A stretch of 64,000 nucleotides of DNA, taken from assembly GCA_002869685.1 (NCBI GenBank), contig PKUE01000161.1, forward strand, positions 56,711-120,710, in the 5' to 3' direction. The stretch comes from Desulfuromonas sp. (lineage in GTDB: Bacteria; Desulfobacterota; Desulfuromonadia; Desulfuromonadales; Desulfuromonadaceae). The notes beneath the pieces are model-generated. The model saw only the letters and a program-made list of their open reading frames with translations, was not told the DNA's origin and did no database searches. Both the position numbers and the translations under genes were made by a program. Positions 40,865 to 50,674 of this stretch are shown here, in pieces. How positions within the stretch are numbered: position 1 is the stretch's first letter; the number at the start of each line of letters is the position of its first letter.

Positions 40865-42172
40865 TTAGCAGGCCTGCTTTTCCAACTCTTCACGGCGCTC
40901 ATCCATAACCTTGACCGCGCACAAATCGCCGCACATGGTGCAGGCTCCATGCTCATCGGCAGCCTTATTGGATTCGCGGCGTTCACGCGCCTTGGCCGGG
41001 TCAAGGGCCAGTTCGAATTGCTTTTCCCAGTCCAGGTCTTTACGTGCCTGAGCCATGGCATGGTCTTTTTCGATGGCACCGGGCACCTGTTTGACGATGT
41101 CGGCAGCATGGGCGGCAATTCGGCTGGCGATAACGCCTTCGTGGACATCCTGAACATTGGGCAGACATAAATGCTCACTGGGGGTGACGTAGCACAAGAA
41201 GTCGGCGCCCGCGGATGCGGCAATCGCACCGCCAATGGCACAGGTGATGTGGTCGTAGCCAGCGCCAAGGTCGGTGACCAGGGGGCCGAGCACATAGAAA
41301 GGCGCACCGTGGCATACCTGCTTTTGCAACTCAATATTAGCCTTAACCTGATCGAGAGGAACATGGCCGGGGCCTTCAATCATGACCTGGATGCCAGCAT
41401 CCCAGGCGCGGTTGGTCAGTTCGCCGAGAATCAGCAGCTCCTGGATCTGGGCGCGGTCCGTAGCGTCTTTCAGACAGCCGGGGCGGAAGCCGTCTCCCAG
41501 TGACAGAACGGCATCATAAGGGCGAACCAGATCCAGTAGACGGTCGAAGTGCTCATACAGGGGATTTTCCGCCTTGTTATAAGCCATCCATTTGGCGGTA
41601 AAGGAGCCGCCGCGGGACACAACATCCATCATGCGCCCCTCTTTGTCCATCCGGTCGAGGGTGAGTTGTGTCACACCGCAGTGAACGGTGATAAAATCGA
41701 CGCCATCGTCCAGATGCTTTTTGATGCCGTCGAAGATTTCATCGACGGTCATTTTGACCATGGCCTTTTTCTTTTTGGCAACGGTGTCCACAGCGGCTTG
41801 ATAGAGCGGAACGCTGCCGATGCAGGCATCGGTCTCGGCGATGATTGCCGCCCGAATTTCGTCAATCGGGCCACCCGTGGAAAGGTCCATCAGAGCATGA
41901 GCGCCAGCAGCGACGGCAACACGGGCTTTTTCCATCTCGTTGTCAATGCTGGTGTCATCTTTGCTGGTGCCGATGTTGGCGTTGACTTTGGTGCTTAATC
42001 CCTTACCCACCGCCAGCGGAATGCCGTTTTTGCGTTTGACGTTGTGGCAGATACAGGCAGTGCCTTCAGCAACGCGGGCGCGCAGCCATTCGGCGTCAAC
42101 CCCTTCAGCTTCTGCTGCCTGGCGAAGAGTGTCGGTAATAATGCCCTGACGGGCGGATTCCATAAGTGTCAT
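40865..42172 (-). CDS. thiC: phosphomethylpyrimidine synthase
   Basis: VMIEGPGHVPLDQVKANIELQKQVCHGAPFYVLGPLVTDLGAGYDHITCAIGGA; C-terminal CTMCGDLCAVK cluster motif. Confidence 0.97.
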   Translation of the reverse strand: MTLMESARQGIITDTLRQAAEAEGVDAEWLRARVAEGTACICHNVKRKNGIPLAVGKGLSTKVNANIGTSKDDTSIDNEMEKARVAVAAGAHALMDLSTGGPIDEIRAAIIAETDACIGSVPLYQAAVDTVAKKKKAMVKMTVDEIFDGIKKHLDDGVDFITVHCGVTQLTLDRMDKEGRMMDVVSRGGSFTAKWMAYNKAENPLYEHFDRLLDLVRPYDAVLSLGDGFRPGCLKDATDRAQIQELLILGELTNRAWDAGIQVMIEGPGHVPLDQVKANIELQKQVCHGAPFYVLGPLVTDLGAGYDHITCAIGGAIAASAGADFLCYVTPSEHLCLPNVQDVHEGVIASRIAAHAADIVKQVPGAIEKDHAMAQARKDLDWEKQFELALDPAKARERRESNKAADEHGACTMCGDLCAVKVMDERREELEKQAC

Positions 42173-43656
42173 GATGATATATCCTCACAAAAAGACGCCG
42201 ATACCTCTGTACCAGCGAGGGTCAATGCTGCGGTATAATGATTTACCGGACCATGCCCTGCACCAAGTGGTATGGCGTTGGCAATGGCGGTCGTGATGAA
42301 CTGTTTGGCGCGTTTTACGGCAACGTTTAATGGATAGCCTTGGGCCAGCAGCGTGGCGATCACCGAAGCTGTGGTGCAGCCTGTTCCATGGGTGTTTGGC
42401 GTGTTGAGACGGGGCTGGGGGAATGTCAGGACACCCTGCTGCGACAGCAGGATATCAACCGGATCACCGGCTAAATGCCCCCCCTTGAGGAAAACATGTC
42501 GAGCACCCATTTCTCGCAGCTTTTCAGCGGCAGTAATCATGTCCTCAATACAGGTGATAGTTTGCCCGGATAACGCTTCGGCCTCGGGGACATTGGGGGT
42601 CAACAGGTATGCCTGAGGGAGTAACTCGCGGGTGAATGCCTCAGTAGCGGCTGGTTGCAGCAGGGCTGAGCCTCCTTTGGCAATCATTACCGGATCAATG
42701 ACGCACAGGGCAGCGTGATGGCGGAAAATTTCGGCAACCGCACTGATGATCTCTGCGCTGTACAGCATGCCGGTCTTGATGACATCGGTGCCGATATCGT
42801 CGAGGACCGCATTGAGTTGCTGGCGAACGAATTCGACCGGTGGCGCATGAATCGCGGAAACGCCCAGGGTATTTTGAGCCGTCAGAGCGGTTAAGACACT
42901 GCTGGCGTAGCTGCCGAGGAGAGTGGTCGCCTTAATATCCGCCTGAATACCGGCACCGCCACCGCTGTCTGAGCCGGCAACGGTCAGAACGCGTCCGTGA
43001 GGCAGGGGCGTGTGCCGGTTGAATTGGAGGGCCAGTTCACGGCAGGCGATTGCCGGCTGCGGGTCGGACATGATGGCTGAAACGACGGCCACGCTGTCGG
43101 CACCGGCCTGGATCACTTCTGCGAGGCGTGTCGTGTCGATACCGCCGATGGCGACGACCGGCAATGTGACGCTGGCGGCAATGGTCTGCAGGGCGTTAAG
43201 GCCGATAGGAACCGCATCCTGCTTGGTTCCCGTGGGATAGACGCTGCCGACGCCGATGTAATCAGCGCCCTGGGCAGCAGCCTGTCGGGCCAATTCAACG
43301 GATTGGGTCGAAACACCGATCAGTGCATCCGGGCCGAGCAGGGCACGGGCGGCATCGATCTGGCCATCGCTCTGGCCGAGATGAACGCCATCGGCATTCA
43401 CTTCGGCGGCCAACTCGGCACTGTCATTAATGATGAAAAGCGCTCCGGCACGGTTGCACAGGGCTTTAAGCTCCAGAGCCAGGTGCTTCTGCTCAAGTCG
43501 GGGGCGTTTTTTGTCCCGGTACTGGACGACGTGCGCACCACCGAGTAGTGCCTGATGGACTTTTGCCAGGAGGGATTGTGCCGGGCTGTCATCGGTGATC
43601 AGATAAACGCCATGTATCGGCGGGTGGTGTATCGATTGTCGGGTGGTTGAAGTCAT
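42169..43656 (-). CDS. thiED: fused thiamine-phosphate synthase (ThiE) and HMP/HMP-P kinase (ThiD)
   Basis: N-terminal VYLITDD...AHVVQYRDK...DGVHLGQSD (ThiE); C-terminal VLTVAGSDSGGGAGIQADIKATTLLG (ThiD); stop overlaps thiC start (ATGA). Confidence 0.94.
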   Translation of the reverse strand: MTSTTRQSIHHPPIHGVYLITDDSPAQSLLAKVHQALLGGAHVVQYRDKKRPRLEQKHLALELKALCNRAGALFIINDSAELAAEVNADGVHLGQSDGQIDAARALLGPDALIGVSTQSVELARQAAAQGADYIGVGSVYPTGTKQDAVPIGLNALQTIAASVTLPVVAIGGIDTTRLAEVIQAGADSVAVVSAIMSDPQPAIACRELALQFNRHTPLPHGRVLTVAGSDSGGGAGIQADIKATTLLGSYASSVLTALTAQNTLGVSAIHAPPVEFVRQQLNAVLDDIGTDVIKTGMLYSAEIISAVAEIFRHHAALCVIDPVMIAKGGSALLQPAATEAFTRELLPQAYLLTPNVPEAEALSGQTITCIEDMITAAEKLREMGARHVFLKGGHLAGDPVDILLSQQGVLTFPQPRLNTPNTHGTGCTTASVIATLLAQGYPLNVAVKRAKQFITTAIANAIPLGAGHGPVNHYTAALTLAGTEVSASFCEDISS

Positions 43657-43686
43657 AAAAAAACCGCAGCCGGAATGGGCGCGGTC
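43657..43686 (-). terminator. riboswitch-associated intrinsic terminator; U-tract ends at the thiED ATG
   Basis: Minus strand: gaccgcgcccattccggctgcggttttttt|ATG; 8-bp stem with one bulge. Confidence 0.7.
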
Positions 43687-43704
43687 AAACACCATATGGT
43701 GTTG

Positions 43705-43797
43705 TCTGGTCGCTTCCCTACGCCGGCATAATCCGGATCAGGTTCCAAGGGTCGCTCCAATTTCAGAGCTCTCAGTGAGTCACTCCCCCAGCAGCCA
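43705..43797 (-). ncRNA. TPP riboswitch (THI element)
   Basis: Minus strand: ctgggggagtgactcactgagagctctgaaattggagcgacccttggaacctgatccggattatgccggcgtagggaagcg; CUGAGA and ACCCUU...GAACCUGAUCCGGAUUAUGCCGGCGUAGGGA core. Confidence 0.95.
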
Positions 43798-44064
43798 TCT
43801 CTGTGTTAACTGTGTTAGCACCTGAGCCTAGTAGATTCGTATACTCCTGTCAATGGCTTCTTTTGCGGCCGTATTCTCCCCTTTGGGTCAATGTGTATAC
43901 GTGGAGAAAAAATGCTTGGCCTAACCTTGGCAACTTATTGATAGTATTAACCGTTTGTCGATTATAATGAATGTCTAGATTATTTTCATTGTGCGCTGGA
44001 TTTAGATTAGTGTAGTGTGACTTCGTGGGGATATATATAGATATAGTGTTTTCGTTACGTCCCT

Positions 44065-46188
44065 GTGCCACGCCAAGTGGCGGCGGAACACACTCTGCCG
44101 GCAGCGCAATGTTGCGGTGCGGGTTTCTCTGCGGAGGAAACGTTGGAATACGCAGATCTGTTAGAAAATAGTAACGATCTGATTCAGGTCGTCGGCTTTG
44201 ACGGTCGCATTATCTATGCGAATCGTATGTGGCAGGAGACCCTGGGTTACAGTGCGGAAGATTTCGGAAAGCTGAATTTCTTTGATTTGCTCCACGAAGA
44301 TTTTCATTGTGATTGCCAACAGCGAATCGAACATCTGATGGCGGGTGAGACCATTCCCCGTTTTGAGGTGGAATACCGCACCCGCTATGGCCACAAGATT
44401 ATTGCCGAAGGCAGTATCTCCCTGTATGTCGAAAAAGGGCAGCCACGTGGCATCCAGGGATTTTTCCGTGATATTACCGCGCGAAAAAAAGCAGAGAAAG
44501 CCTTACTGACCTCTGAAGAACGGTTTCGAACGATTTATGAGTCTTCCGTGGCAGGGATTGCCATGCTGGCCCCCGATGGCCATTTCCTTCAGGCGAACCC
44601 GGCATTCTGCAATTTTCTCGGCTACAGCCAGGATGAATTGCTGCAGATGAAAATTACCGATGTCACCCATCCGGACGACATCGAAGACACCTTGAAACGA
44701 CGCAATATCGCCCGGGCCAATCGCCTGCATTCCATTGTCTGTGAGAAGCGCTACATCCGTAAAGATGGCAGTGTGTTTTGGGCTCAATTATCTTCCACCT
44801 GGTTTTTCGATGACAACGGCAACCCCCTTTATACCGTCCCGGTTATCCAGGACATCAGCCGCCGTAAAGAGGCTGAGGAACGTATTCGCGAACTGGCCTA
44901 TTACGACAGTCTGACCGGCCTGGCCAATCGGACCCTGTTCAACGACCGTCTTGATCAGGTGATGGCACGTGTCCGGCGCCGCAAAGGGCGTTTTGCTCTG
45001 ATGTTTCTCGATCTTGATCGCTTTAAAGGGGTCAACGATACCCTCGGACATGCCGTCGGTGATGCTATGTTGCGTAAAGCGGCACAGCGGCTCACGGAAT
45101 GCCTGCGTGAAAACGATACCGTTGCGCGTCTGGGCGGGGATGAATTTGTGATTATCCTGTCCGATTATAAGGAAGAGGGCAATCTGCCCCGTGTGGCAGA
45201 AAAAATTCTGACGGCGCTGTCGAGTCCGTTTGATCTCGGTGTGCGGGAAGTGTATAGCTCGACCAGTATCGGTATCGCTCTTTATCCCGAGGATGGTCAG
45301 GAATCGGCAGATCTGTTGCGGCACGCCGATATGGCAATGTACGCCGCCAAAGAGGCTGGAGGCGACACCTTTCGTTTTTATTCGGCCGAAATGAATGCCC
45401 GTGCCGTGTCACGCATGGATCTGGAGGCGAATCTGCGTCGTGCCCTGGAACAGGAAGAGTTCTTTATTGAATATCAGCCGCAGATTGATTTGATCACCAA
45501 CAAGGTTGCCGGAGTTGAAGCCTTGTTGCGCTGGCAGCATCCGCAGTTGGGAGTCATCCCACCGGCGCAGTTTATTTCCCTGGCGGAAGAGACCAATCTG
45601 ATTCTTCCTTTGGGCGAATGGGTGATGCGCAAAGTTTTTCAACAATGTGTGGCGTGGAACGAACAGGGCTATCTGCCGTTTCGGGTGGGGGTCAATGTGT
45701 CGGGACGCCAGTTTGTTCAGGCTGATTTTGTCGACATGGTGTGCCGACTGCTCGAAGAGACCGGGGCCGACCCGACCCTGCTTGAATTCGAGATCACCGA
45801 AAGCGTGGTTATGAAAGATGTCGATGCCGCTGTGCTGACATTGGAGGCGTTAAAGAAGCTGGGAATCAATATGGCCATTGATGATTTTGGCACCGGCTAT
45901 TCGTCGCTGAGTTGTTTGAAGCATCTGCCGCTGAATCGTTTGAAGATTGACAAGTCATTTATTTCCGATCTGCAGGACAATGCCGATGACCGCGCCATTG
46001 TTGAGGCGACTATTGCCATGGCCAAACGACTCGATCTGGGGGTCACGGCAGAAGGTGTTGAGACCGAGGGACAGTACGGTTTTGTGCAGAGACGGGAGTG
46101 TGATGAGGTGCAGGGATTTTATTTCAGTCGCCCGTTGGCGCCGGAAGAGGTTGCCAATACCTGGTTGATCAAGCGGGATGCCTCCTGA
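44065..46188 (+). CDS. PAS-PAS-GGDEF-EAL protein (putative GTG start)
   Basis: RLGGDEFVIIL; GVEALLRWQHP; DDFGTGYSSLSCLKHLPLNRLKIDKSF; two PAS domains. Confidence 0.93.
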   Translation: MPRQVAAEHTLPAAQCCGAGFSAEETLEYADLLENSNDLIQVVGFDGRIIYANRMWQETLGYSAEDFGKLNFFDLLHEDFHCDCQQRIEHLMAGETIPRFEVEYRTRYGHKIIAEGSISLYVEKGQPRGIQGFFRDITARKKAEKALLTSEERFRTIYESSVAGIAMLAPDGHFLQANPAFCNFLGYSQDELLQMKITDVTHPDDIEDTLKRRNIARANRLHSIVCEKRYIRKDGSVFWAQLSSTWFFDDNGNPLYTVPVIQDISRRKEAEERIRELAYYDSLTGLANRTLFNDRLDQVMARVRRRKGRFALMFLDLDRFKGVNDTLGHAVGDAMLRKAAQRLTECLRENDTVARLGGDEFVIILSDYKEEGNLPRVAEKILTALSSPFDLGVREVYSSTSIGIALYPEDGQESADLLRHADMAMYAAKEAGGDTFRFYSAEMNARAVSRMDLEANLRRALEQEEFFIEYQPQIDLITNKVAGVEALLRWQHPQLGVIPPAQFISLAEETNLILPLGEWVMRKVFQQCVAWNEQGYLPFRVGVNVSGRQFVQADFVDMVCRLLEETGADPTLLEFEITESVVMKDVDAAVLTLEALKKLGINMAIDDFGTGYSSLSCLKHLPLNRLKIDKSFISDLQDNADDRAIVEATIAMAKRLDLGVTAEGVETEGQYGFVQRRECDEVQGFYFSRPLAPEEVANTWLIKRDAS

Positions 46189-46255
46189 GTCGGGAAAGCT
46201 CTTTACACAGCGCGTAATGGCATGATAAAAAATTGACTTGGATATGATCCGTTAC

Positions 46256-46286
46256 ACAGGCCGCCTCAGCGGCCTGTTTTCTTTTC
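46256..46286 (+). terminator. intrinsic terminator
   Basis: acaggccgc ctca gcggcctgt tttctttt. Confidence 0.8.
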
Positions 46287-46328
46287 CGTGCTCACTTTTC
46301 GTCGTGGGCGTTTCTTCGCAGATAAATT

Positions 46329-47453
46329 ATGTACGCACATCGTCCGACTCATGTTTCCATTGATCTAGAAGCTCTTTATCATAATTATCGGCTGTTGCGG
46401 CAAAAGATGCGTCCGCAATGGCGCCTGCTTGCCGTGGTTAAAGCGGATGCCTACGGGCATGGCGCGGTAGCGGTGGCCAGAACACTCGAACGGGCCGGAA
46501 CCGACCTGTTTGGTGTGGCCATCGTTGAGGAGGCGTTGGAGTTGCGCCAGGCGGGAATTACCCGACCGATTCTGATGCTGGGAGGACCCTGGCCCGGGCA
46601 GGAAGAGATTATCGTTGCTCACGACCTGCATGTCGCGGTTTTCGAGCCGTCGCAGTTGGAGCGTCTGGAACAGGCGGCCCGTCAGGCGGGTAAAACCTGT
46701 TGTTGCCATCTTAAAATCGATAGTGGCATGGGACGCCTGGGGGTGTGGCAGGATCAACTGACCGAATTTCTGGCCTTGTTCAAGCGCTGCCCTCATCTAC
46801 AGTTGACGGGGTTAATGACCCATTTTGCCCTGGCCGATAGTCCGGATCATCCCCTGACCGGCCAGCAGCAACAGTGCTTTAAGGGCGCATTGGAGGTCGT
46901 GCGTGCGGCAGGTTTCACTCCCGATTACATTCACTCTGCCAACAGTGCCGCCACGTTCTGTGATGTCAACGGGGGATGCACCTTGGTGCGCCCGGGGATT
47001 GCCCTCTATGGTGGTCAACCCTTTGACGGCCAATCCCTGGCGTTAAAGCCGGTGATGGCTTTTCGCACCGAGATTGCCTACCTGAAGCATTTACCCACCG
47101 GCAGTGGTGTCTCCTATGGTCACCGGTTTATTGCCCGGCGACCGACGGTGATTGCCGCAATCCCCGTTGGTTATGCCGATGGCTATAACCGCCAGTTGTC
47201 GAACCAAGGGACCGTTCTGGTCCGCGGACAAGAAGTGCCTGTGGCCGGGACGGTGTGTATGGACTGGACCCTGCTCGATGTGACGGATGTCGCCGGGGTG
47301 CAATGTGGTGATCAAGTGACTTTGCTGGGCTGCGATGGCGATGCCTGCGTGACCGCCGAGCAATGGGCGGAAAAAGTTGGTACAATCTCCTATGAGGTGT
47401 TCTGTCAGATCAGTAAGCGGGTGCCACGCCACTACCTGCCCGCGACACTCTAA
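46329..47453 (+). CDS. alr: alanine racemase
   Basis: AVVKADAYGHGAVAVARTLE PLP lysine motif; RPGIALYGGQP. Confidence 0.96.
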   Translation: MYAHRPTHVSIDLEALYHNYRLLRQKMRPQWRLLAVVKADAYGHGAVAVARTLERAGTDLFGVAIVEEALELRQAGITRPILMLGGPWPGQEEIIVAHDLHVAVFEPSQLERLEQAARQAGKTCCCHLKIDSGMGRLGVWQDQLTEFLALFKRCPHLQLTGLMTHFALADSPDHPLTGQQQQCFKGALEVVRAAGFTPDYIHSANSAATFCDVNGGCTLVRPGIALYGGQPFDGQSLALKPVMAFRTEIAYLKHLPTGSGVSYGHRFIARRPTVIAAIPVGYADGYNRQLSNQGTVLVRGQEVPVAGTVCMDWTLLDVTDVAGVQCGDQVTLLGCDGDACVTAEQWAEKVGTISYEVFCQISKRVPRHYLPATL

Positions 47454-47473
47454 GCCTGTTTTCGGAGTCGTCT

Positions 47474-48706
47474 ATGCCCCCTTCCTGCCTGTTGGCTCTA
47501 GATCTTGGTACGACCACACTGTGCGGACGGTTGCTCGATGAGCGCGGACGGGTTCTCGCTGAACATACCCTGTTTAATCCCCAGGGGGCCTTTGGTCGTG
47601 ACGTCATCCGCCGCCTGGAAGTTGCCCATGCCGGACAGGGCGAAGCATTGCGGCAGGCCCTTGAAGAAGGGATACAGCAACTGGTGTCAACACTGGTGTC
47701 GATGGCGGGTATGACTGCGGAGAGTATCGTACGCGCCGCTGCCGCTGGTAATTCGGCGATCTGTACTCTGTTGCAGCAATTGCCGGTAGCCTCGCTGTTA
47801 TTCCCGCCACATCGCCCGGCTGAAAAATCGGCGCAATCTCTGCTGGTCGCTCCCTTGACGGTTCCCGTGTTTTTATTTCCTCTTGTCAGTGGCTACGTTG
47901 GTGGGGATCTGGTTGCCGTGGTGTATGCCCATGAACAGCCTGATCCCGGCACCTTTTTTGTTGATGTTGGCACCAACGGTGAGATGGCCCTGTTTAACGG
48001 CGAACAATGGTGGAGCAGTTCCGTTGCGGCCGGTCCGGCTTTTGAAGGCGGAAATATTGCCAGTGGCATGCCGGCGGGGCCGGGGGCAATTTGTCGCGTT
48101 GCCCTTGACGAAGACCGCTTGATTCTGACCACCTGCGATGGTGGTCGTCCCATCGGTTTATGCGGCAGCGGACTGATTGAAGCCATTGCCGCTGCCCGCC
48201 GTGGTGGTCTGGTCGATTGGCACGGAACGATTGCTGACCCCGATGGGGTCCCCAGCAATCTGGTGCGTTATTTGGGGCAGTCTGAGGGACAACCCTGTCT
48301 GCTGCTCTATCGTGATGCCCGGTGTCAGGTGGTGTTGACGCAGGAGGATATTCGCAATTTTCAACTGGCTAAAGCAGCGGTGCATGCCGGAGCGGAATGT
48401 TTGCTGGCGCGGGCCGGGGTTGCCGAGTCGTCACTCAGCAAGGTGGTGATTACCGGGGCTTTGGGGTTCTCACTGCGGTGTGAAACGCTCGCCCAGGTGG
48501 GGCTGCTGCCGCCAGCCATGCTCGATAAAGTTGTTTTTGAGCAGGGGGGCGTATTGAACGGTTTGACGCGTTACCTGGTCGGCGGTGGTGATGATGGTGG
48601 GATTGATGCTCTTGCCAGATGTTTGCGCCCCTATCCGTTGTCGGGGACACCCCATTTTGAGCAAGCCTTTGTTGCGGCGATGGATTTTCCCCGCGAACTT
48701 TCGTAA
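47474..48706 (+). CDS. ASKHA-fold/DUF4445 protein (RACo-like ATPase core without an N-terminal [2Fe-2S] domain)
   Basis: LALDLGTTTLCGRLLDERGRVL; FVDVGTNGEMALFNGEQWWSSSVAAGPAFEGGNIASGMPAGPGAI; GLCGSGLIEAIAAA. Confidence 0.82.
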   Translation: MPPSCLLALDLGTTTLCGRLLDERGRVLAEHTLFNPQGAFGRDVIRRLEVAHAGQGEALRQALEEGIQQLVSTLVSMAGMTAESIVRAAAAGNSAICTLLQQLPVASLLFPPHRPAEKSAQSLLVAPLTVPVFLFPLVSGYVGGDLVAVVYAHEQPDPGTFFVDVGTNGEMALFNGEQWWSSSVAAGPAFEGGNIASGMPAGPGAICRVALDEDRLILTTCDGGRPIGLCGSGLIEAIAAARRGGLVDWHGTIADPDGVPSNLVRYLGQSEGQPCLLLYRDARCQVVLTQEDIRNFQLAKAAVHAGAECLLARAGVAESSLSKVVITGALGFSLRCETLAQVGLLPPAMLDKVVFEQGGVLNGLTRYLVGGGDDGGIDALARCLRPYPLSGTPHFEQAFVAAMDFPRELS

Positions 48707-48964
48707 ATGATGACTTTTCTGCCGTCGAATTATCCGGCTTGGAATTTGATATTTAAATTAGTCAGTTAGCGCCAATCTGTTTTTTATATGAGAATTTCTA
48801 TGTTTTATTGTTCTGGCTCAGGTGTGGGAGATCAGGGAATTTTCACTTGTAACCTGGAGCGGAACAGCGTAGAAATAGGCGTTCTAAAAGGATAAATTGC
48901 CCTGCGGGGTTTGACCTGTCTCGTTCTGCTCAATCTGTTTTTTGTTTTATGAAAGGAAAAATTC

Positions 48965-50530
48965 ATGGCCGTGATTAAACGTGCTCTTGTCAGTGTGTCC
49001 GATAAAACCGGCGTCGTTGATTTCGCTCGGGAACTCAGTTCATATGGTGTAGAGATTCTTTCCACCGGCGGGACCGCCAAGCTCTTGCGTGAAGAAGGAT
49101 TGACGGTAAAAGACGTGTCCTATTACACCGGATTCCCCGAGATGCTCGATGGCCGGGTGAAAACCCTGCACCCCAAAGTTCACGGTGGTCTGTTGGGCTT
49201 GCGTGACAATCCTGAGCATGTCGCCAAGATGGCTGAGCACGATATTGAGCCGATTGACATGGTTGTCGTGAATCTTTATCCCTTTGAAGCAACCGTGGCC
49301 AAGCCGGATTGCACACTGGTTGATGCCATTGAAAATATCGACATTGGTGGCCCGACGATGCTGCGTAGTGCGGCCAAAAACAACCGTTTCGTGACCGTGG
49401 TTGTCGATCATGCCGATTATGCGACAGTCCTCGGCGAAATGCGCCAGTCTGAAGGCGCTGTCAGCGAGCAGACAAATTTCAAACTGGCCGTTAAAGTTTA
49501 TCAGCATACTGCGGCGTATGATGGAGCGATCTCCAACTGGCTTGGGAGCCGTACCGGCGAGGCCGTGGAGACTTTTCCCAGTGCGTTGACCTTGCAGTTC
49601 CAACAGAGTCAGGTGATGCGTTACGGTGAGAACCCTCATCAGAATGCCGCCTTTTATGTGGAAAAAAATGTTGCGGAAGCATCCATTGCCACGGCGAAGC
49701 AACTGCAGGGCAAAGAACTGTCCTACAACAATATTGCCGATACCGACGCGGCTCTGGAATGTGTCAAGCAGTTCAATGAAGGTCCGGCCTGTGTTATCGT
49801 CAAGCACGCCAACCCTTGTGGCGTCGCTGTGGGTGCATCGGTCCTCGAGGCCTATGAGCGCGCTTTCAGTACGGATCCGGAATCGGCCTTCGGCGGTATT
49901 ATTGCCCTGAACCGTTGCCTGGATGGCGCAACGGCCCAGGCTATTGTCGACCGTCAGTTTGTTGAGGTGATTATTGCCCCGACGGTCAGTGACGAGGCCG
50001 TGGAGATTGTCAAAGCCAAGAAAAATGTCCGTCTGCTCGAATGTGGCGAGTGGCCCGAGCAACCTGCGGACCGCTTTGAATACAAGCGGGTCAATGGTGG
50101 TCTGCTGGTTCAGGATGCCGATCATGCCTTGTATGACGATCTGAAAGTCGTCACCAAGCGTCAGCCCACCGAGCAGGAGATGAAAGATCTTCTTTTCACT
50201 TGGCGGGTGGCCAAGTTTGTGAAGTCGAATGCCATCGTTTATGGCAAAGAGGCGATGACCATCGGCGTTGGTGCTGGTCAGATGAGTCGGGTGAATTCGG
50301 CGCGTATCGCTGCCATCAAGGCGGAACATGCCGGTCTTGATGTCAAAGGTTCCGCGATGGCGTCCGATGCGTTCTTCCCGTTCCGTGACGGTCTGGACAA
50401 TGCTGCAGCCGTTGGCGTCACCGCGGTCATCCAGCCCGGTGGTTCCATTCGCGATGAAGAGGTGATTGCTGCGGCTGATGAGCACGGTATTGCCATGATC
50501 TTCACTGGAATGCGTCACTTCCGGCACTAG
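48965..50530 (+). CDS. purH: bifunctional AICAR transformylase/IMP cyclohydrolase
   Basis: [56 protein letters not shown]. Confidence 0.98.
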   Translation: MAVIKRALVSVSDKTGVVDFARELSSYGVEILSTGGTAKLLREEGLTVKDVSYYTGFPEMLDGRVKTLHPKVHGGLLGLRDNPEHVAKMAEHDIEPIDMVVVNLYPFEATVAKPDCTLVDAIENIDIGGPTMLRSAAKNNRFVTVVVDHADYATVLGEMRQSEGAVSEQTNFKLAVKVYQHTAAYDGAISNWLGSRTGEAVETFPSALTLQFQQSQVMRYGENPHQNAAFYVEKNVAEASIATAKQLQGKELSYNNIADTDAALECVKQFNEGPACVIVKHANPCGVAVGASVLEAYERAFSTDPESAFGGIIALNRCLDGATAQAIVDRQFVEVIIAPTVSDEAVEIVKAKKNVRLLECGEWPEQPADRFEYKRVNGGLLVQDADHALYDDLKVVTKRQPTEQEMKDLLFTWRVAKFVKSNAIVYGKEAMTIGVGAGQMSRVNSARIAAIKAEHAGLDVKGSAMASDAFFPFRDGLDNAAAVGVTAVIQPGGSIRDEEVIAAADEHGIAMIFTGMRHFRH

Positions 50531-50674
50531 ATTCTCTATTCACTAAAGCGCTCTGGGACAGCTGTGCCGTTGTCTGGAGTGCCACGCATATCGGGCTCCC
50601 GAAAAAACGGGGGCCCAAGTGGTATTTAGGACCCGTCGAATTCGGGCGATAAAACACAAAGGAATGATATCGTT

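Noticed and set aside
49040-50527. 495-aa ORF antisense to purH
   Set aside because: Lies wholly within a highly conserved purH; the open antisense frame is explained by codon usage. Protein has no recognisable domain.
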